The notes beneath the pieces are model-generated. The model worked only from the letters and a program-made list of their open reading frames with translations, was not told where the DNA came from and did not search any database. 64,000 bases of DNA from Nitrospirillum iridis (lineage in GTDB: Bacteria; Pseudomonadota; Alphaproteobacteria; Azospirillales; Azospirillaceae), in NCBI RefSeq assembly GCF_014205765.1, contig NZ_JACIIZ010000020.1:1-64000 (forward strand), in the 5' to 3' direction. Positions within the stretch are counted from its first letter, which is position 1; every line of letters starts with the position of its first letter. Below are positions 16,615 through 25,428 of the stretch, in pieces. The translations under genes and the position numbers were made by a program.

Positions 16615-18036
16615 ATGTCCCATTCCATCAAGCATGCCGCCATTCCCGGGCGACTCTTTATCATCGGTTTCGGCAGTATAGGTCAGGGCATGCTGCCCCT
16701 GATCCTGCGCCACCTGGACATCACCGCCGACCGCATCACCATCATCACGGCCGACGCGCGCGGCCGTGATGAGGCCGCGCACTATCAGGTGGATTTCCAG
16801 ATCCGCCCCCTGACCCGCGACAACCACCGCGACATCCTGGTGCCCCTGCTGCGGCGGGGCGACTTCGTCCTGAACTTGTCGGTCGACGTCTCCTCCCTGG
16901 CGTTGGTGGAACTGTGCCAGGTGACCGGCGCCCTTTACCTCGACACCTGCATCGAACCCTGGGCCGGCGGCTACACCGACGCCAGCCTGTCGCCCTCGCT
17001 GCGCAGCAACTACGCCTTGCGCGAGGCGGCGATGGAGCTGAAGTCCCGCTACCCCGGCGGCCCCACCGCCGTGCTGACCCATGGCGCCAACCCGGGTCTG
17101 GTGTCGCATTTCATGAAGCAGGCGCTGCTGAACATCGCCCAGGACAACGGCCTGGACGTGGCCGCGCCGACCACGCGCGACGGCTGGGCCCGCCTGGCCC
17201 AGCGCCTGGGGATCAAGACGGTGCACGTGGCGGAGCGCGACACCCAGGTGGCCGACCGCCCGCGTGAGCGCGGCGAGTTCGTCAACACCTGGTCCATCGA
17301 CGGCTTCGTCAGCGAAGGCTGCCAGCCGGCGGAACTGGGCTGGGGCACGCATGAGCGCCACTTCCCCGTGGACGGCCAGCGCCATGAGTTCGGCAGCGAC
17401 GCCGCCATCTTCCTGAACCGCCCTGGCATCAGCACCAAGGTGCGCACCTGGACACCGATGGAGGGGCCCTTCCACGGCTTCCTGGTGACGCACAACGAGG
17501 CCATCTCCATCGCCGACTATTTCACGGCGCGGAACGAGGATGGCGGCGTGGCCTACCGCCCGACCTGCCACTACGCCTATCACCCCTGCGACGACGCCAT
17601 CACCTCCATCCACGAATTCGTGGGCAAGGGCTATGTGCAGCAGGAGCGGCAGCGCCTGCTGATGAGTGAGATCGTCGACGGCATCGACGAGCTGGGCGTG
17701 CTGCTGTGCGGCCATGAGAAGGGCGCCTACTGGTACGGCTCGCAGCTGACCGTGGCCGAGGCGCGCGAGCTGGTGCCCTACAACAACGCCACCAGCCTGC
17801 AGGTCTGCGCCACCGTCCTGGGCGGCATGGTCTGGGCGCTGGAGAACCCCACCCAGGGCACCGTCGAGGCCGATGAGGTCTCGTTCGAGCGGGTCATGGA
17901 AATCGCCACGCCCTATCTGGGGCCTGTGGTCGGCGTCTATACCGACTGGACCCCGCTGGACGGCCGCGAGGCCCTGTTCCCCGAGGATCTGGACCGCGAC
18001 GACGCCTGGCAATTCAAGAACGTGCGGGTCAGCTGA
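16615..18036 (+). CDS. hss: Homospermidine synthase
   Basis: Makes sym-homospermidine from putrescine with NAD as prosthetic cofactor, the main triamine of many alphaproteobacteria. The 473-residue protein has the N-terminal NAD-binding motif IIGFGSIGQG, then LNLSVDVSS and LYLDTCIEPWAGGY. HGANPGLVSHFMKQAL and the central YHPCDDA and EKGAYWYGSQL blocks follow, all typical of the bacterial saccharopine-dehydrogenase-like enzyme. The ATG at 16615 follows CGGAGAG; a TTG at 16591 is less likely. Located just downstream of ODC, it completes an ornithine-putrescine-homospermidine route. Confidence 0.95.
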   Translation: MSHSIKHAAIPGRLFIIGFGSIGQGMLPLILRHLDITADRITIITADARGRDEAAHYQVDFQIRPLTRDNHRDILVPLLRRGDFVLNLSVDVSSLALVELCQVTGALYLDTCIEPWAGGYTDASLSPSLRSNYALREAAMELKSRYPGGPTAVLTHGANPGLVSHFMKQALLNIAQDNGLDVAAPTTRDGWARLAQRLGIKTVHVAERDTQVADRPRERGEFVNTWSIDGFVSEGCQPAELGWGTHERHFPVDGQRHEFGSDAAIFLNRPGISTKVRTWTPMEGPFHGFLVTHNEAISIADYFTARNEDGGVAYRPTCHYAYHPCDDAITSIHEFVGKGYVQQERQRLLMSEIVDGIDELGVLLCGHEKGAYWYGSQLTVAEARELVPYNNATSLQVCATVLGGMVWALENPTQGTVEADEVSFERVMEIATPYLGPVVGVYTDWTPLDGREALFPEDLDRDDAWQFKNVRVS

Positions 18037-18116
18037 TCCACCGCCGGCGGGGCACCCGGCGTGCGATGACAGTCTGCACGAAATACAACTTTCAAGATGG
18101 TGCGGGCACGCCGACT

Positions 18117-18140
18117 GGCTGATATCACTGGGTATCAGCC
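18117..18140. promoter_or_regulatory. Perfect hairpin between hss and the phosphoesterase
   Basis: GGCTGATA-N8-TATCAGCC forms an 8-bp perfect stem with an 8-nt loop, ending 22 bp before the phosphoesterase ATG. There is no T-run, so an operator or mRNA structure is as likely as a terminator. Confidence 0.4.
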
Positions 18141-18162
18141 CTTCCCGGTGAGGTCAGCGGCC

Positions 18163-19386
18163 ATGTCGTCGAACAGCGTCATCCAGAACGTCATCGTCCT
18201 GATGATGGAAAACCACTCCTTCGACCACATGCTGGGCTGGCTGCCCAGCATAGGCGAGCTGGACGGCACACAGACGAACCAGGACTGGGCCGGCAACGGC
18301 TACGCCGTCACGGAAGGGGCGGATTACCGCACCAATCCCTGTCCGCAGCATCAGCTGGTCAACATCAACATCCAGGTGTTCGGTACCAGCGACCCCGATG
18401 CCGACGCCACGCCCACAATGTCAGGGTTCGTCCTGGACTATATGAGCGGCATCGACCAGCCGGACGGCGATCCCGCAGTGCTGATGGGCTGCTATTCCTC
18501 CGATCAGCTGCCGGTGATCAGCACGCTGGCCCAGACCTACACCGTCTGCACCCGCTGGTTCTGCTCCGTTCCCGGTCCCACCGGCCCCAACCGCATCTTC
18601 GCCAATTGCGCCAGTTCGGCCGGATATGCGGGGCCCGCCTATGAGGTTGGCAGTTTCCCGGCGGAAATGTCCGCCCTGCCCTCGATCTTCGGGGTGCTGG
18701 CGGAAGCCGGTTTGACCTGGGGCGTCTATCATGAGGATGCCGACTTCGCACCCGAACTGCTGCTGAACGACGTGCAGGCGCATATAGACTGGACCTATTG
18801 CGATCCCGGCTTCACCACCTTCCAGTCCCACCTGACGGACGGGACGCTGCCGACCTATAGCTTCCTGACGCCCAGCCTGTGGCAAAACTCCCAGCATTCC
18901 CCGGATGACGTGCGCTATGGCGAATGCGTCATCGCCACCATCTATGAGGCGCTGGCCGCCAGCGGCTATTGGCAGAACACCCTGCTGATCGTCACCTACG
19001 ATGAGCACGGCGGCCTGTATGACTCGGTGCCGACGCCAACGGGCGTGCCCAATCCCGATGGCCGGAATTGGGATACGTCGGCACCAGCCGACTACGGTTA
19101 CCAGCCACCGCCCTTCACCTTCAACCGCTTAGGCCCGCGCGTCCCGGCCCTGCTGATCTCCCCCTACGTCCAAGCGGTAGCGGATTCGACGCAGTATGAA
19201 CATAGCTCCATCGCCGCGACGGTGCTGGCCCTGTACGGCCTCAACTGGCCCAATGGCAACAAGCGGCTGGACACGGTGAACACCTTCCTGGCGGCCATTG
19301 GCGACACCGCCCGCACCGACCTTCCCACCACGCTCCGCCGGCCGGCGGCGTCCAACGGCTTCACGCCGCCACCGATTTCCGGGTAG
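18163..19386 (+). CDS. Phospholipase C / acid phosphatase-type phosphoesterase, no signal peptide seen
   Basis: Member of the phosphoesterase family that includes non-haemolytic phospholipase C and AcpA. The N-terminal nucleophile/metal motif VLMMENHSFDHMLGWLP, the central VPGPTGPNRIFANC and the metal-binding YDEHGGLYDSV are all present. The C-terminal RVPALLISPY plus EHSSIAATVLALYGL complete the fold. Family members normally act outside the cytoplasm on phospholipids or phosphate esters and have Tat or Sec signals. Here the ATG at 18163 (GAGGTCAG upstream) starts only six residues before the first beta strand, and the 22 residues possible upstream are not a signal peptide. Substrate not predictable. 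Confidence 0.85.
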   Translation: MSSNSVIQNVIVLMMENHSFDHMLGWLPSIGELDGTQTNQDWAGNGYAVTEGADYRTNPCPQHQLVNINIQVFGTSDPDADATPTMSGFVLDYMSGIDQPDGDPAVLMGCYSSDQLPVISTLAQTYTVCTRWFCSVPGPTGPNRIFANCASSAGYAGPAYEVGSFPAEMSALPSIFGVLAEAGLTWGVYHEDADFAPELLLNDVQAHIDWTYCDPGFTTFQSHLTDGTLPTYSFLTPSLWQNSQHSPDDVRYGECVIATIYEALAASGYWQNTLLIVTYDEHGGLYDSVPTPTGVPNPDGRNWDTSAPADYGYQPPPFTFNRLGPRVPALLISPYVQAVADSTQYEHSSIAATVLALYGLNWPNGNKRLDTVNTFLAAIGDTARTDLPTTLRRPAASNGFTPPPISG

Positions 19387-19580
19387 CAGAACATCCCGGA
19401 AATCGAGAACGCCCCACCCGGGATTGCGCCCGGCGCGTGAACCCGGCGTGTGAGGACGTAAAGAAACATATCCCCTCCCCGGCCTGCGCGGGGCTTAAAC
19501 AATTGCGCCCGCGCCTGCCTGCGATTAAAGACCCGTAACGGGCACTGTCGCCCTTACGACGCCCGGGACCCTTCTGCATT

Positions 19581-20732
19581 ATGACTGACAGCGCCGACGA
19601 GGCCATTGCGGCCAAGGCCCTGCTGCCGGCCGGCTTGCGCGATCTTTTGCCGCCTGCCGCCCAGCATGAGGCCCGCATCGTGGAACAGCTGATGGCGGAT
19701 TTCGCCCGCCATGGGTATGACCGGGTCAAGCCGCCGCTGATCGAATTCGAGGAAGGCCTGCTGGCCGGCCCCGGCGCCAAGCTGGCGCAGCAGACCTTCC
19801 GCCTGATGGACCCGGTGTCCCAGCGCATGATGGGCCTGCGCGCCGACATGACGCCACAGATCGGCCGCATCGCCCAGACCCGCTTAGGAAAAGCCCCCCG
19901 CCCCCTGCGCCTGTCCTATGCCGGGCAGGTGCTGCGCGTGAAGGGCTCGCAGCTGCGCCACGAGCGCCAGTTCGGCCAGGTGGGCGTGGAATTGATCGGC
20001 AGCCTGCGCGCCGAGGCGGACGCCGAGATCGTGCTGCTGGCGACCGAGGCCCTGACCAACCTGGGGGCCGAAGGACTGACCGTCGACCTCGCCGTGCCCA
20101 CCCTGGTGCCGGCGCTGTTCCGCTCGCTGGGCCTGGATGAGACCACACAGCGCGCCGCGCGCGAGGCGCTGGACCACCGCGACGCCGCCGGGCTGGCCGC
20201 CATCGGCGGGCCCGCCGCCGACCTGCTGGGCCGGGTCATGGCCTGCTGCGGCAACGCGCCCGCCGCGGCGGAGGCCCTGGCCGCCATCGACCTGCCGGCG
20301 GAAGCGGAGCCGGAGCGCCGGCGCCTGGCCACGGTGGTGGCGCTGATCGTCAGCGCCGCCCCGCATGTGCAGATCACCATCGATCCCGTGGAACAGCGCG
20401 GCTTCGAATACCAGACCGGCGTCAGCTTCACCCTGTTCGCCCGCGGCGTGCGCGGTGAGATCGGGCGCGGCGGCCGCTATCGCACCGACGCGGGTGAACC
20501 CGCCACCGGCTTCACCCTGTTCACCGACACGGTCATCGAGGCCGTGCCCGGCCCGGCCCCGGCCCGCCGCCTGCTGGTGCCCCATGGCACGCCGGCAGCA
20601 CAGGCCCAGCGCCTGCGCGAGAAGGGCTGGGAAACGGTGGCGGCGCTGGAGCCGCTGGAGGACGAGGGGGCCGAGGCCAAGCGCCTGGGCTGCACCCATC
20701 TGCTGCGGGATGGCTGGACCGTCGAGGTCTGA
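19581..20732 (+). CDS. hisZ: ATP phosphoribosyltransferase regulatory subunit HisZ
   Basis: HisZ is a catalytically inactive paralogue of histidyl-tRNA synthetase that forms the octameric short-form ATP phosphoribosyltransferase with HisG, the first step of histidine synthesis. The 383-residue sequence has class II synthetase motif 2 (RLSYAGQVLR-x-QLRHERQFGQVGVELIG), motif 1-like PLIEFEE, and GRGGRY near the C-terminus. It lacks an anticodon-binding domain, which separates it from HisS. It sits 90 bp before purA, a pairing common in alphaproteobacteria. Confidence 0.93.
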   Translation: MTDSADEAIAAKALLPAGLRDLLPPAAQHEARIVEQLMADFARHGYDRVKPPLIEFEEGLLAGPGAKLAQQTFRLMDPVSQRMMGLRADMTPQIGRIAQTRLGKAPRPLRLSYAGQVLRVKGSQLRHERQFGQVGVELIGSLRAEADAEIVLLATEALTNLGAEGLTVDLAVPTLVPALFRSLGLDETTQRAAREALDHRDAAGLAAIGGPAADLLGRVMACCGNAPAAAEALAAIDLPAEAEPERRRLATVVALIVSAAPHVQITIDPVEQRGFEYQTGVSFTLFARGVRGEIGRGGRYRTDAGEPATGFTLFTDTVIEAVPGPAPARRLLVPHGTPAAQAQRLREKGWETVAALEPLEDEGAEAKRLGCTHLLRDGWTVEV

Positions 20733-20759
20733 GCGTACATTTGATTTGAACAATCGCCG

Positions 20760-20783
20760 CGAGGGCCGGCCACGCCGCCCTCG
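20760..20783. promoter_or_regulatory. Hairpin between hisZ and purA
   Basis: CGAGGGC-N10-GCCCTCG forms a 7-bp GC-rich stem 40 bp before the purA start. There is no T-run; it may attenuate or process the hisZ-purA transcript. Confidence 0.4.
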
Positions 20784-20822
20784 TGCCTGGAATTGAGCGC
20801 CGTCTAGAGAGGGAGAACCATC

Positions 20823-22115
20823 ATGGCCAATGTCGCGGTCGTCGGCTCGCAATGGGGTGACGAAGGCAAGGGCAAGATCGTCGACTGGCTGTCCAGCCGC
20901 GCCGACGTCGTCGTCCGTTTCCAGGGCGGCCACAATGCCGGCCACACGCTGGTCATCAACGGCGTGGTCTACAAGCTGTCGCTGCTGCCCTCGGGCGTGG
21001 TGCGCCCCGGCAAGCTGTCGGTCATCGGCAACGGCGTGGTGGTCGACCCCTGGGCCCTGCTGCGCGAGATCGACAACATCGCCGGCCAGGGCGTGTCCAT
21101 CACCCCGGAGAGCCTGATCGTTGCCGAGAACGCCACCCTGATCCTGCCGCTGCACAGCGCGGTGGACAAGGCGCGGGAAGAGGCCAAGGGCGCCGGCAAG
21201 ATCGGCACCACCGGCCGCGGCATCGGCCCGGCCTATGAGGACAAGGTGGCCCGCCGCGCCATCCGCCTGTGCGACCTGGCCGACGAGGCGGTGCTGGAGC
21301 ACAAGGTCGACCAGCTGCTGTTCCACCACAACGCCCTGCTGCGCGGCCTGAACGCGCCGGAGATCGACCGCGCCGAGCTGCTGGCCCAGCTGCGCGAGAT
21401 CGCGCCCCGCATCCTGCCCTACAGCGCCGTCGTCTGGCAGCGCCTGGAAGAGGCCCGCGCCCAGGGCAAGCGCATCCTGTTCGAAGGCGCCCAGGGCGCC
21501 ATGCTGGACGTGGACCACGGCACCTACCCCTTCGTGACCTCGTCCAACACCGTTTCCGGCAACGCCGCCGCCGGCAGCGGCATGGGTCCCGGTTCCGTGG
21601 GCTACGTGCTGGGCATCACCAAGGCCTACACCACCCGCGTCGGTTCCGGCCCCTTCCCCACCGAACTGACCGACGATGTCGGTGAGCTGATCGGCGCGCG
21701 CGGCAAGGAATTCGGCGTGGTCACCGGCCGCAAGCGCCGCTGCGGCTGGTTCGACGCCGTGCTGGTGCGCCAGGCGGTGAAGGTGGGCGGCATCAACGGC
21801 ATCGCGCTGACCAAACTGGACGTGCTGGACGGCATCGGCGACCTGAAGGTCTGCACGGGATATCGCTACAAGGGCGAGATCATCCACCATCTGCCGGCCA
21901 GCCAGACGGCCCAGGCCGAGGTGGAGCCGATCTACGAGACCTTCGAGGGCTGGACCCAGAGCACCTACGGCGCCCGGTCCTGGGCCGATCTACCGGCCAC
22001 GGCCATCAAGTACATCCGCCGCATCGAGGAACTGATCGAGGCGCCGGTGACCCTGCTGTCCACCAGCCCCGAGCGCGACGACACCATCCTGATGCGGGAT
22101 CCTTTCCAGGGGTAG
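20823..22115 (+). CDS. purA: Adenylosuccinate synthetase
   Basis: Converts IMP and aspartate, with GTP, to adenylosuccinate on the way to AMP. The 430-residue protein is full length and has the P-loop-like [16 protein letters not shown] with the catalytic Asp13, then [12 protein letters not shown] with the catalytic His. [39 protein letters not shown] and the GTP-specificity motif TKLDVLDG follow. The ribosome-binding site GAGGGAGAACC is strong. Confidence 0.97.
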   Translation: MANVAVVGSQWGDEGKGKIVDWLSSRADVVVRFQGGHNAGHTLVINGVVYKLSLLPSGVVRPGKLSVIGNGVVVDPWALLREIDNIAGQGVSITPESLIVAENATLILPLHSAVDKAREEAKGAGKIGTTGRGIGPAYEDKVARRAIRLCDLADEAVLEHKVDQLLFHHNALLRGLNAPEIDRAELLAQLREIAPRILPYSAVVWQRLEEARAQGKRILFEGAQGAMLDVDHGTYPFVTSSNTVSGNAAAGSGMGPGSVGYVLGITKAYTTRVGSGPFPTELTDDVGELIGARGKEFGVVTGRKRRCGWFDAVLVRQAVKVGGINGIALTKLDVLDGIGDLKVCTGYRYKGEIIHHLPASQTAQAEVEPIYETFEGWTQSTYGARSWADLPATAIKYIRRIEELIEAPVTLLSTSPERDDTILMRDPFQG

Positions 22116-22130
22116 TTTTCGTTCGCCTCA

Positions 22131-22233
22131 GGCGCCGGCGGGGCATCCGCCCCTTGGCTATCCTCGCTCCGCCCTGCGGTGCTCGCTCCGGCGCCCGCAG
22201 TCGCGGGCTACCGTCGGCGTGAAAGTCACGCCG
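22131..22233. repeat. Cluster of nested inverted repeats between purA and aroA
   Basis: Several dyads lie in one 100-bp stretch. Outer arms GGCGCCGG/CCGGCGCC are at 22131-22138 and 22188-22195. A GGGGC-ATCC-GCCCC hairpin lies within them. GCCCGC-AGTC-GCGGGC spans 22193-22208, and the 8-bp stem CGGCGTGA/TCACGCCG spans 22215-22233 and is followed by GCGGCTTTT. The last could terminate purA transcription. The whole resembles a REP-type intergenic element. Confidence 0.55.
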
Positions 22234-22269
22234 GCGGCTTTTGCACCAATGATAACGGAGACGTAGGTG

Positions 22270-23538
22270 ATGGGTAACGGCAACGGCGCGACTTTGATCA
22301 TTCCGCCGCAGGGGCCGCTGAAGGGCCGGGTGGCGCCGCCGGGCTCCAAATCCATCACCAACCGCGCCCTGCTGCTGGCCGGACTGGCCATGGGCACCAG
22401 CCGGCTGACCGGCGCGCTGAAAAGCGACGACACCCGCTATATGGCCCAGGCCCTGCGCGACATGGGGGTCGACGTGGATGAGCCGGACGACACCACCTTC
22501 GTCGTCCACGGCACCGGCCGGCTGAACGCGCCGGCCCAGCCGCTGTTCCTGGGCAATGCCGGCACCGCCACCCGCTTCCTGACGGCGGCGGTGGCCGCCG
22601 CCGTGGACGGCACCGTGGTGGTGGACGGCGACGCCCACATGCGCAAGCGCCCCATCGCCCCGCTGGTGGCCGCGCTGAAGACCCTGGGCGTGGATATCAC
22701 TGCCGCGACCGGTTGCCCCCCCGTCACCGTCAATGGCCAAGGTGGATATGCCGGCGGCCGGGTGGAGATCGACGGCGGCCTGTCCAGCCAGTATGTCTCC
22801 GCCCTACTCATGATGGGCGCCTTGGGGCGCGCGCCGACCGACGTGGTGCTGACCGGGGCCGACATCGGCGCCAAGGGCTATGTCGACCTGACCACCGCCG
22901 CCATGGCCGCCTTCGGCGCCCAGGTCAGCCATCCCCGCGATACCGTCTGGACCGTGGCCGCCACCGGCTACCGGGCCGCCGACTTCCCGGTGGAGCCCGA
23001 CGCCTCGGCCGCGACCTACCTGTGGGCGGCGGAGGCCCTGACCGGCGGCGCCATCGACCTCGGCACCCCGGCCACCGCCTTCACCCAGCCGGACGCCCGC
23101 GCCTACGATTTCATCCGTCTGTTCCCCCACCTGCCGGCCGTCATCGACGGATCGCAGATGCAGGACGCCATCCCCACCCTGGCCGTGCTGGCGGCCTTCA
23201 ACGCCACGCCGGTGCGCTTCACCGGCATCGCCAACCTGCGGGTCAAGGAATGCGACCGCGTGGCGGCATTGGCGACGGAACTGTCGCGCATCCGCCCCGG
23301 CCTGGGGCTGGAAGAGGGTGACGATCTGCTGGTGGCCAGCGATCCCGGCCTGGTCGGCCAGAGCCTGCCCACCCGCATCGAAACCTACGCCGACCATCGC
23401 ATCGCCATGAGCTTCGCCCTGGCCGGCCTGAAGATCCACGGCATCACCATCCTGGACCCGGCCTGCGTCGCCAAGACCTACCCCGGCTATTGGCAGGCGC
23501 TGGACAGCCTGGGCGTGGAGTTGGTGGACGCGGCGTAG
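22270..23538 (+). CDS. aroA: 3-phosphoshikimate 1-carboxyvinyltransferase (EPSP synthase)
   Basis: Condenses shikimate-3-phosphate and PEP in aromatic amino-acid synthesis. The two-domain 422-residue protein shows PPGSKSITNRALLLAGLA (phosphate-binding Lys-Ser-Arg), LGNAGTATRFL, DGDAHMRKRPIAPL, the S3P-binding GGLSSQYVSALLM and the C-terminal ADHRIAMSFALAGL. GNAGTATR in place of the more common GNAGTAMR is a conservative change. The start is the ATG at 22270 with GGAG upstream; a GTG one codon before is equivalent. It converges on the phosphatase gene with only 6 bp between stops. Confidence 0.95.
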   Translation: MGNGNGATLIIPPQGPLKGRVAPPGSKSITNRALLLAGLAMGTSRLTGALKSDDTRYMAQALRDMGVDVDEPDDTTFVVHGTGRLNAPAQPLFLGNAGTATRFLTAAVAAAVDGTVVVDGDAHMRKRPIAPLVAALKTLGVDITAATGCPPVTVNGQGGYAGGRVEIDGGLSSQYVSALLMMGALGRAPTDVVLTGADIGAKGYVDLTTAAMAAFGAQVSHPRDTVWTVAATGYRAADFPVEPDASAATYLWAAEALTGGAIDLGTPATAFTQPDARAYDFIRLFPHLPAVIDGSQMQDAIPTLAVLAAFNATPVRFTGIANLRVKECDRVAALATELSRIRPGLGLEEGDDLLVASDPGLVGQSLPTRIETYADHRIAMSFALAGLKIHGITILDPACVAKTYPGYWQALDSLGVELVDAA

Positions 23539-23544
23539 ATGACC

Positions 23545-24057
23545 TCAGGCCATTAGCGGCAGCGCCTCGGCGAACGATCGCACCCAGGCGCGCTGCTCTT
23601 CCGTGTCCGGCACGGGCACACCCCGGGCTTGTGCGATGCGGTCGAAAGCCGTCGGCGCCTCCAAACCAGCGCAAACCATCACGCAGGCTCCCACCAGCGA
23701 TGAGCGACCAATGCCGGCCCGGCAATGCACGGCCACGGATCGGCCCGCCCCTAGGTTCGAGGCCAGGCGTCGGGCTAGGGCCGCCATCCCACGCATGGAG
23801 CCAGGCACACCCCGATCCGGGATGGGAAGGGTCGTGAATACCAGCCCACCGTCCTGACAGAGCGTCACTTCACGTGCCAAGTCCAACTCCCGGACCTCCG
23901 CCGGCTCCAGCAGGCTCACCACCTCGTGAACACCGGCCGCCTGCCAGCTGGCGATTTCATCCGCCAGCCAATCGCCGGCGCGAGGGCGCGCCATGATGGC
24001 CAATCGGCCTGTCCAGTTCAGGTCCTGGGTTTCTATCCAGTAAAGGCCCCCGCGCAT
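23545..24057 (-). CDS. Dual-specificity / tyrosine phosphatase-like protein
   Basis: A 170-residue cytoplasmic protein with the CX5R phosphatase loop VHCRAGIGRSS. The catalytic Cys and Arg are both present, and a candidate general-acid Asp lies upstream in LPIPDRGVP. The N-terminus (LYWIE...RLAIMARPRAGDWL) matches the group of small bacterial phosphatases with an ARPRGGDWL motif. The ATG at 24057 has GGAGAAC upstream; a longer frame to 24132 has no support. Substrate unknown. Confidence 0.85.
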   Translation of the reverse strand: MRGGLYWIETQDLNWTGRLAIMARPRAGDWLADEIASWQAAGVHEVVSLLEPAEVRELDLAREVTLCQDGGLVFTTLPIPDRGVPGSMRGMAALARRLASNLGAGRSVAVHCRAGIGRSSLVGACVMVCAGLEAPTAFDRIAQARGVPVPDTEEQRAWVRSFAEALPLMA

Positions 24058-24179
24058 TCGATTTGTTCTCCGCCCCATACAGCGCCGTCGCGCGGCCTCG
24101 ATATCTTGCGTTGACTCGAATCGACTGGGCAATGACAGGTTGGCGCGGCATCTCCTTCAGGCCCGTCCCAGAACCCTCC

Positions 24180-24220
24180 TTGACCTACCCCCCAATTTGA
24201 ATTTACTTTGTAGAAGAAAT
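24180..24220 (+). promoter_or_regulatory. PadR-gene promoter with adjacent operator
   Basis: TTGACC (24180-24185) and TTACTT (24203-24208), spaced 17 bp, form a plausible promoter. Directly downstream is TGTAGAAGAAAT (24209-24220). The same 12-mer occurs in opposite orientation at 25387-25398 before the second paralogue gene. PadR proteins bind short dyads at their own promoters, so this is a likely autoregulatory site. Confidence 0.5.
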
Positions 24221-24235
24221 GGGGAGGTCCGGTGG

Positions 24236-24565
24236 ATGGGCAGGCATACCTTGGGCGCTCTGGAACAGGCGGTGATGATGGTCATCCTGGCGCTGGGTGA
24301 TGGCGCCTATGGCGTGGCCATCCGGGATGAGCTGTCACGGCGCACCCAACGCGACCATTCCTTCGGCGCCGTCTACACCACCCTGGACCGGTTGACGGCC
24401 AAGGAACTGCTGGTGACCCATTTGGGTGAGCCGACGCAGAAGCGCGGTGGCCGGGCCAAGCGCTATTTCACGCTGACCGGCGAAGGGCGCAAGGCGCTGG
24501 ACCACGCCGTCAATGCCCGGCACGAATTGGAGTCCGGCCTGGGCCTGGCGGGCAAGGGGGCCTGA
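24236..24565 (+). CDS. PadR-family transcriptional regulator
   Basis: A 109-residue winged-helix protein. LGALEQAVMMVILALGDGAYGVAIRDEL is the PadR helix-turn-helix start, FGAVYTTLDRLTAKELLV the recognition region, and GGRAKRYFTLTGEGRKAL the wing. PadR proteins are dimeric repressors responding to small molecules. The ATG at 24236 follows GGGGAGG. Only 3 bp separate it from the next gene, so the two form an operon; the regulator probably controls both paralogous membrane proteins downstream. Confidence 0.92.
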   Translation: MGRHTLGALEQAVMMVILALGDGAYGVAIRDELSRRTQRDHSFGAVYTTLDRLTAKELLVTHLGEPTQKRGGRAKRYFTLTGEGRKALDHAVNARHELESGLGLAGKGA

Positions 24566-24568
24566 ACC

Positions 24569-25351
24569 ATGATGATGACGCCCAACGCCCCCGCCCTCCC
24601 CGCCGCTGGCCTGCCCCTGTTCCCCCGCCTTTGCCTGACGCTGGTGGCCTCCACCCATGAGGTGGAGGACCGCATGGGCGATTTGGAGGAATCGTACGTC
24701 AACGCCCTGGCATCCTTGGGGCCGGAGGTGGCGCTCCGCCGCTATCGCCGCGACATCGCCTCCAGCATCCTGGCCATCGCCTACCGGCGGCTGGAGAGCC
24801 TGATCCTGCTACGGTTCCTGGACCGCGGGCGACTGCTGGTGTCGATGGTCGTGGCGGCCGGCGCCTTCGCCCTGTGCTGCGGCACCCTGGCGGCCCTGGT
24901 GCCGCCGCCGTGGTGGGCACAGGCGGGCCTGCCGATCTATCCCGGCCAGTTCCGGGGCTTCAACCCGCCCGATTATCCCGTCTGCCAGGCCTGGACCGAT
25001 TATCAGGGCAATAACCGCATGGCGCGGGACCTGTACCGGCGTGGCGTCCACGTGCTGCCGATCGCGACCCAGGACGCGGTGCGCTCGGGGGCCGGGCGGA
25101 ATCTGTCCGTCCTATTGCCCCGAACGGCCAAGGTGGTGGCCATCTACTGCGGCACCGCCCGGCAAAGCGCGCCCATCGAGGAATGTTCCCGCGGCGGCTG
25201 CGACGCCGGGGCCGCCCCCTTCATCGAGGACAGCGCCTACGCCAACGGGCGTGTCCTGACCTTGGGCATGGCCACCCGGTCCACCGCCGCCGAGGACCAT
25301 GTCACCGGCCATTTCTGGGTGGCCTGGCAGGACACGAACCCCTCCCCCTGA
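24569..25351 (+). CDS. PadR-associated membrane-anchored protein, paralogue A (unknown function)
   Basis: The N-terminal 75 residues resemble the PadR-associated permease prefix segment (EVEDRMGDLEESYVNALASL, then a GPE-x-ALRRYRRDI helix). One transmembrane helix (LLVSMVVAAGAFALCCGTLAAL) then leads to a C-terminal domain, probably periplasmic, shared with the next-but-one gene. Shared blocks are PPWWAQAGL, CQAWTDYQG-NNRMARDL, VVAIYCG, ECSRGGC and HFWVAWQDT. Conserved cysteines suggest disulfides. I do not recognise the C-terminal domain. The start is the first ATG after AAGGGGG. Confidence 0.75.
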   Translation: MMMTPNAPALPAAGLPLFPRLCLTLVASTHEVEDRMGDLEESYVNALASLGPEVALRRYRRDIASSILAIAYRRLESLILLRFLDRGRLLVSMVVAAGAFALCCGTLAALVPPPWWAQAGLPIYPGQFRGFNPPDYPVCQAWTDYQGNNRMARDLYRRGVHVLPIATQDAVRSGAGRNLSVLLPRTAKVVAIYCGTARQSAPIEECSRGGCDAGAAPFIEDSAYANGRVLTLGMATRSTAAEDHVTGHFWVAWQDTNPSP

Positions 25352-25386
25352 ACCCTCCGTTTCAGCATCCTTAGCCGGGCGCGCTT

Positions 25387-25398
25387 ATTTCTTCTACA
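25387..25398. promoter_or_regulatory. Second copy of the putative PadR operator
   Basis: ATTTCTTCTACA is the exact reverse complement of the 12-mer at 24209-24220. Together with the following TTGCAGAA it forms the dyad TTCT-N7-AGAA. It lies about 30 bp before the start of the second paralogue, as expected if PadR represses both. Confidence 0.5.
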
Positions 25399-25428
25399 TT
25401 GCAGAATAAAATAGGGAGTGCATGTGCC

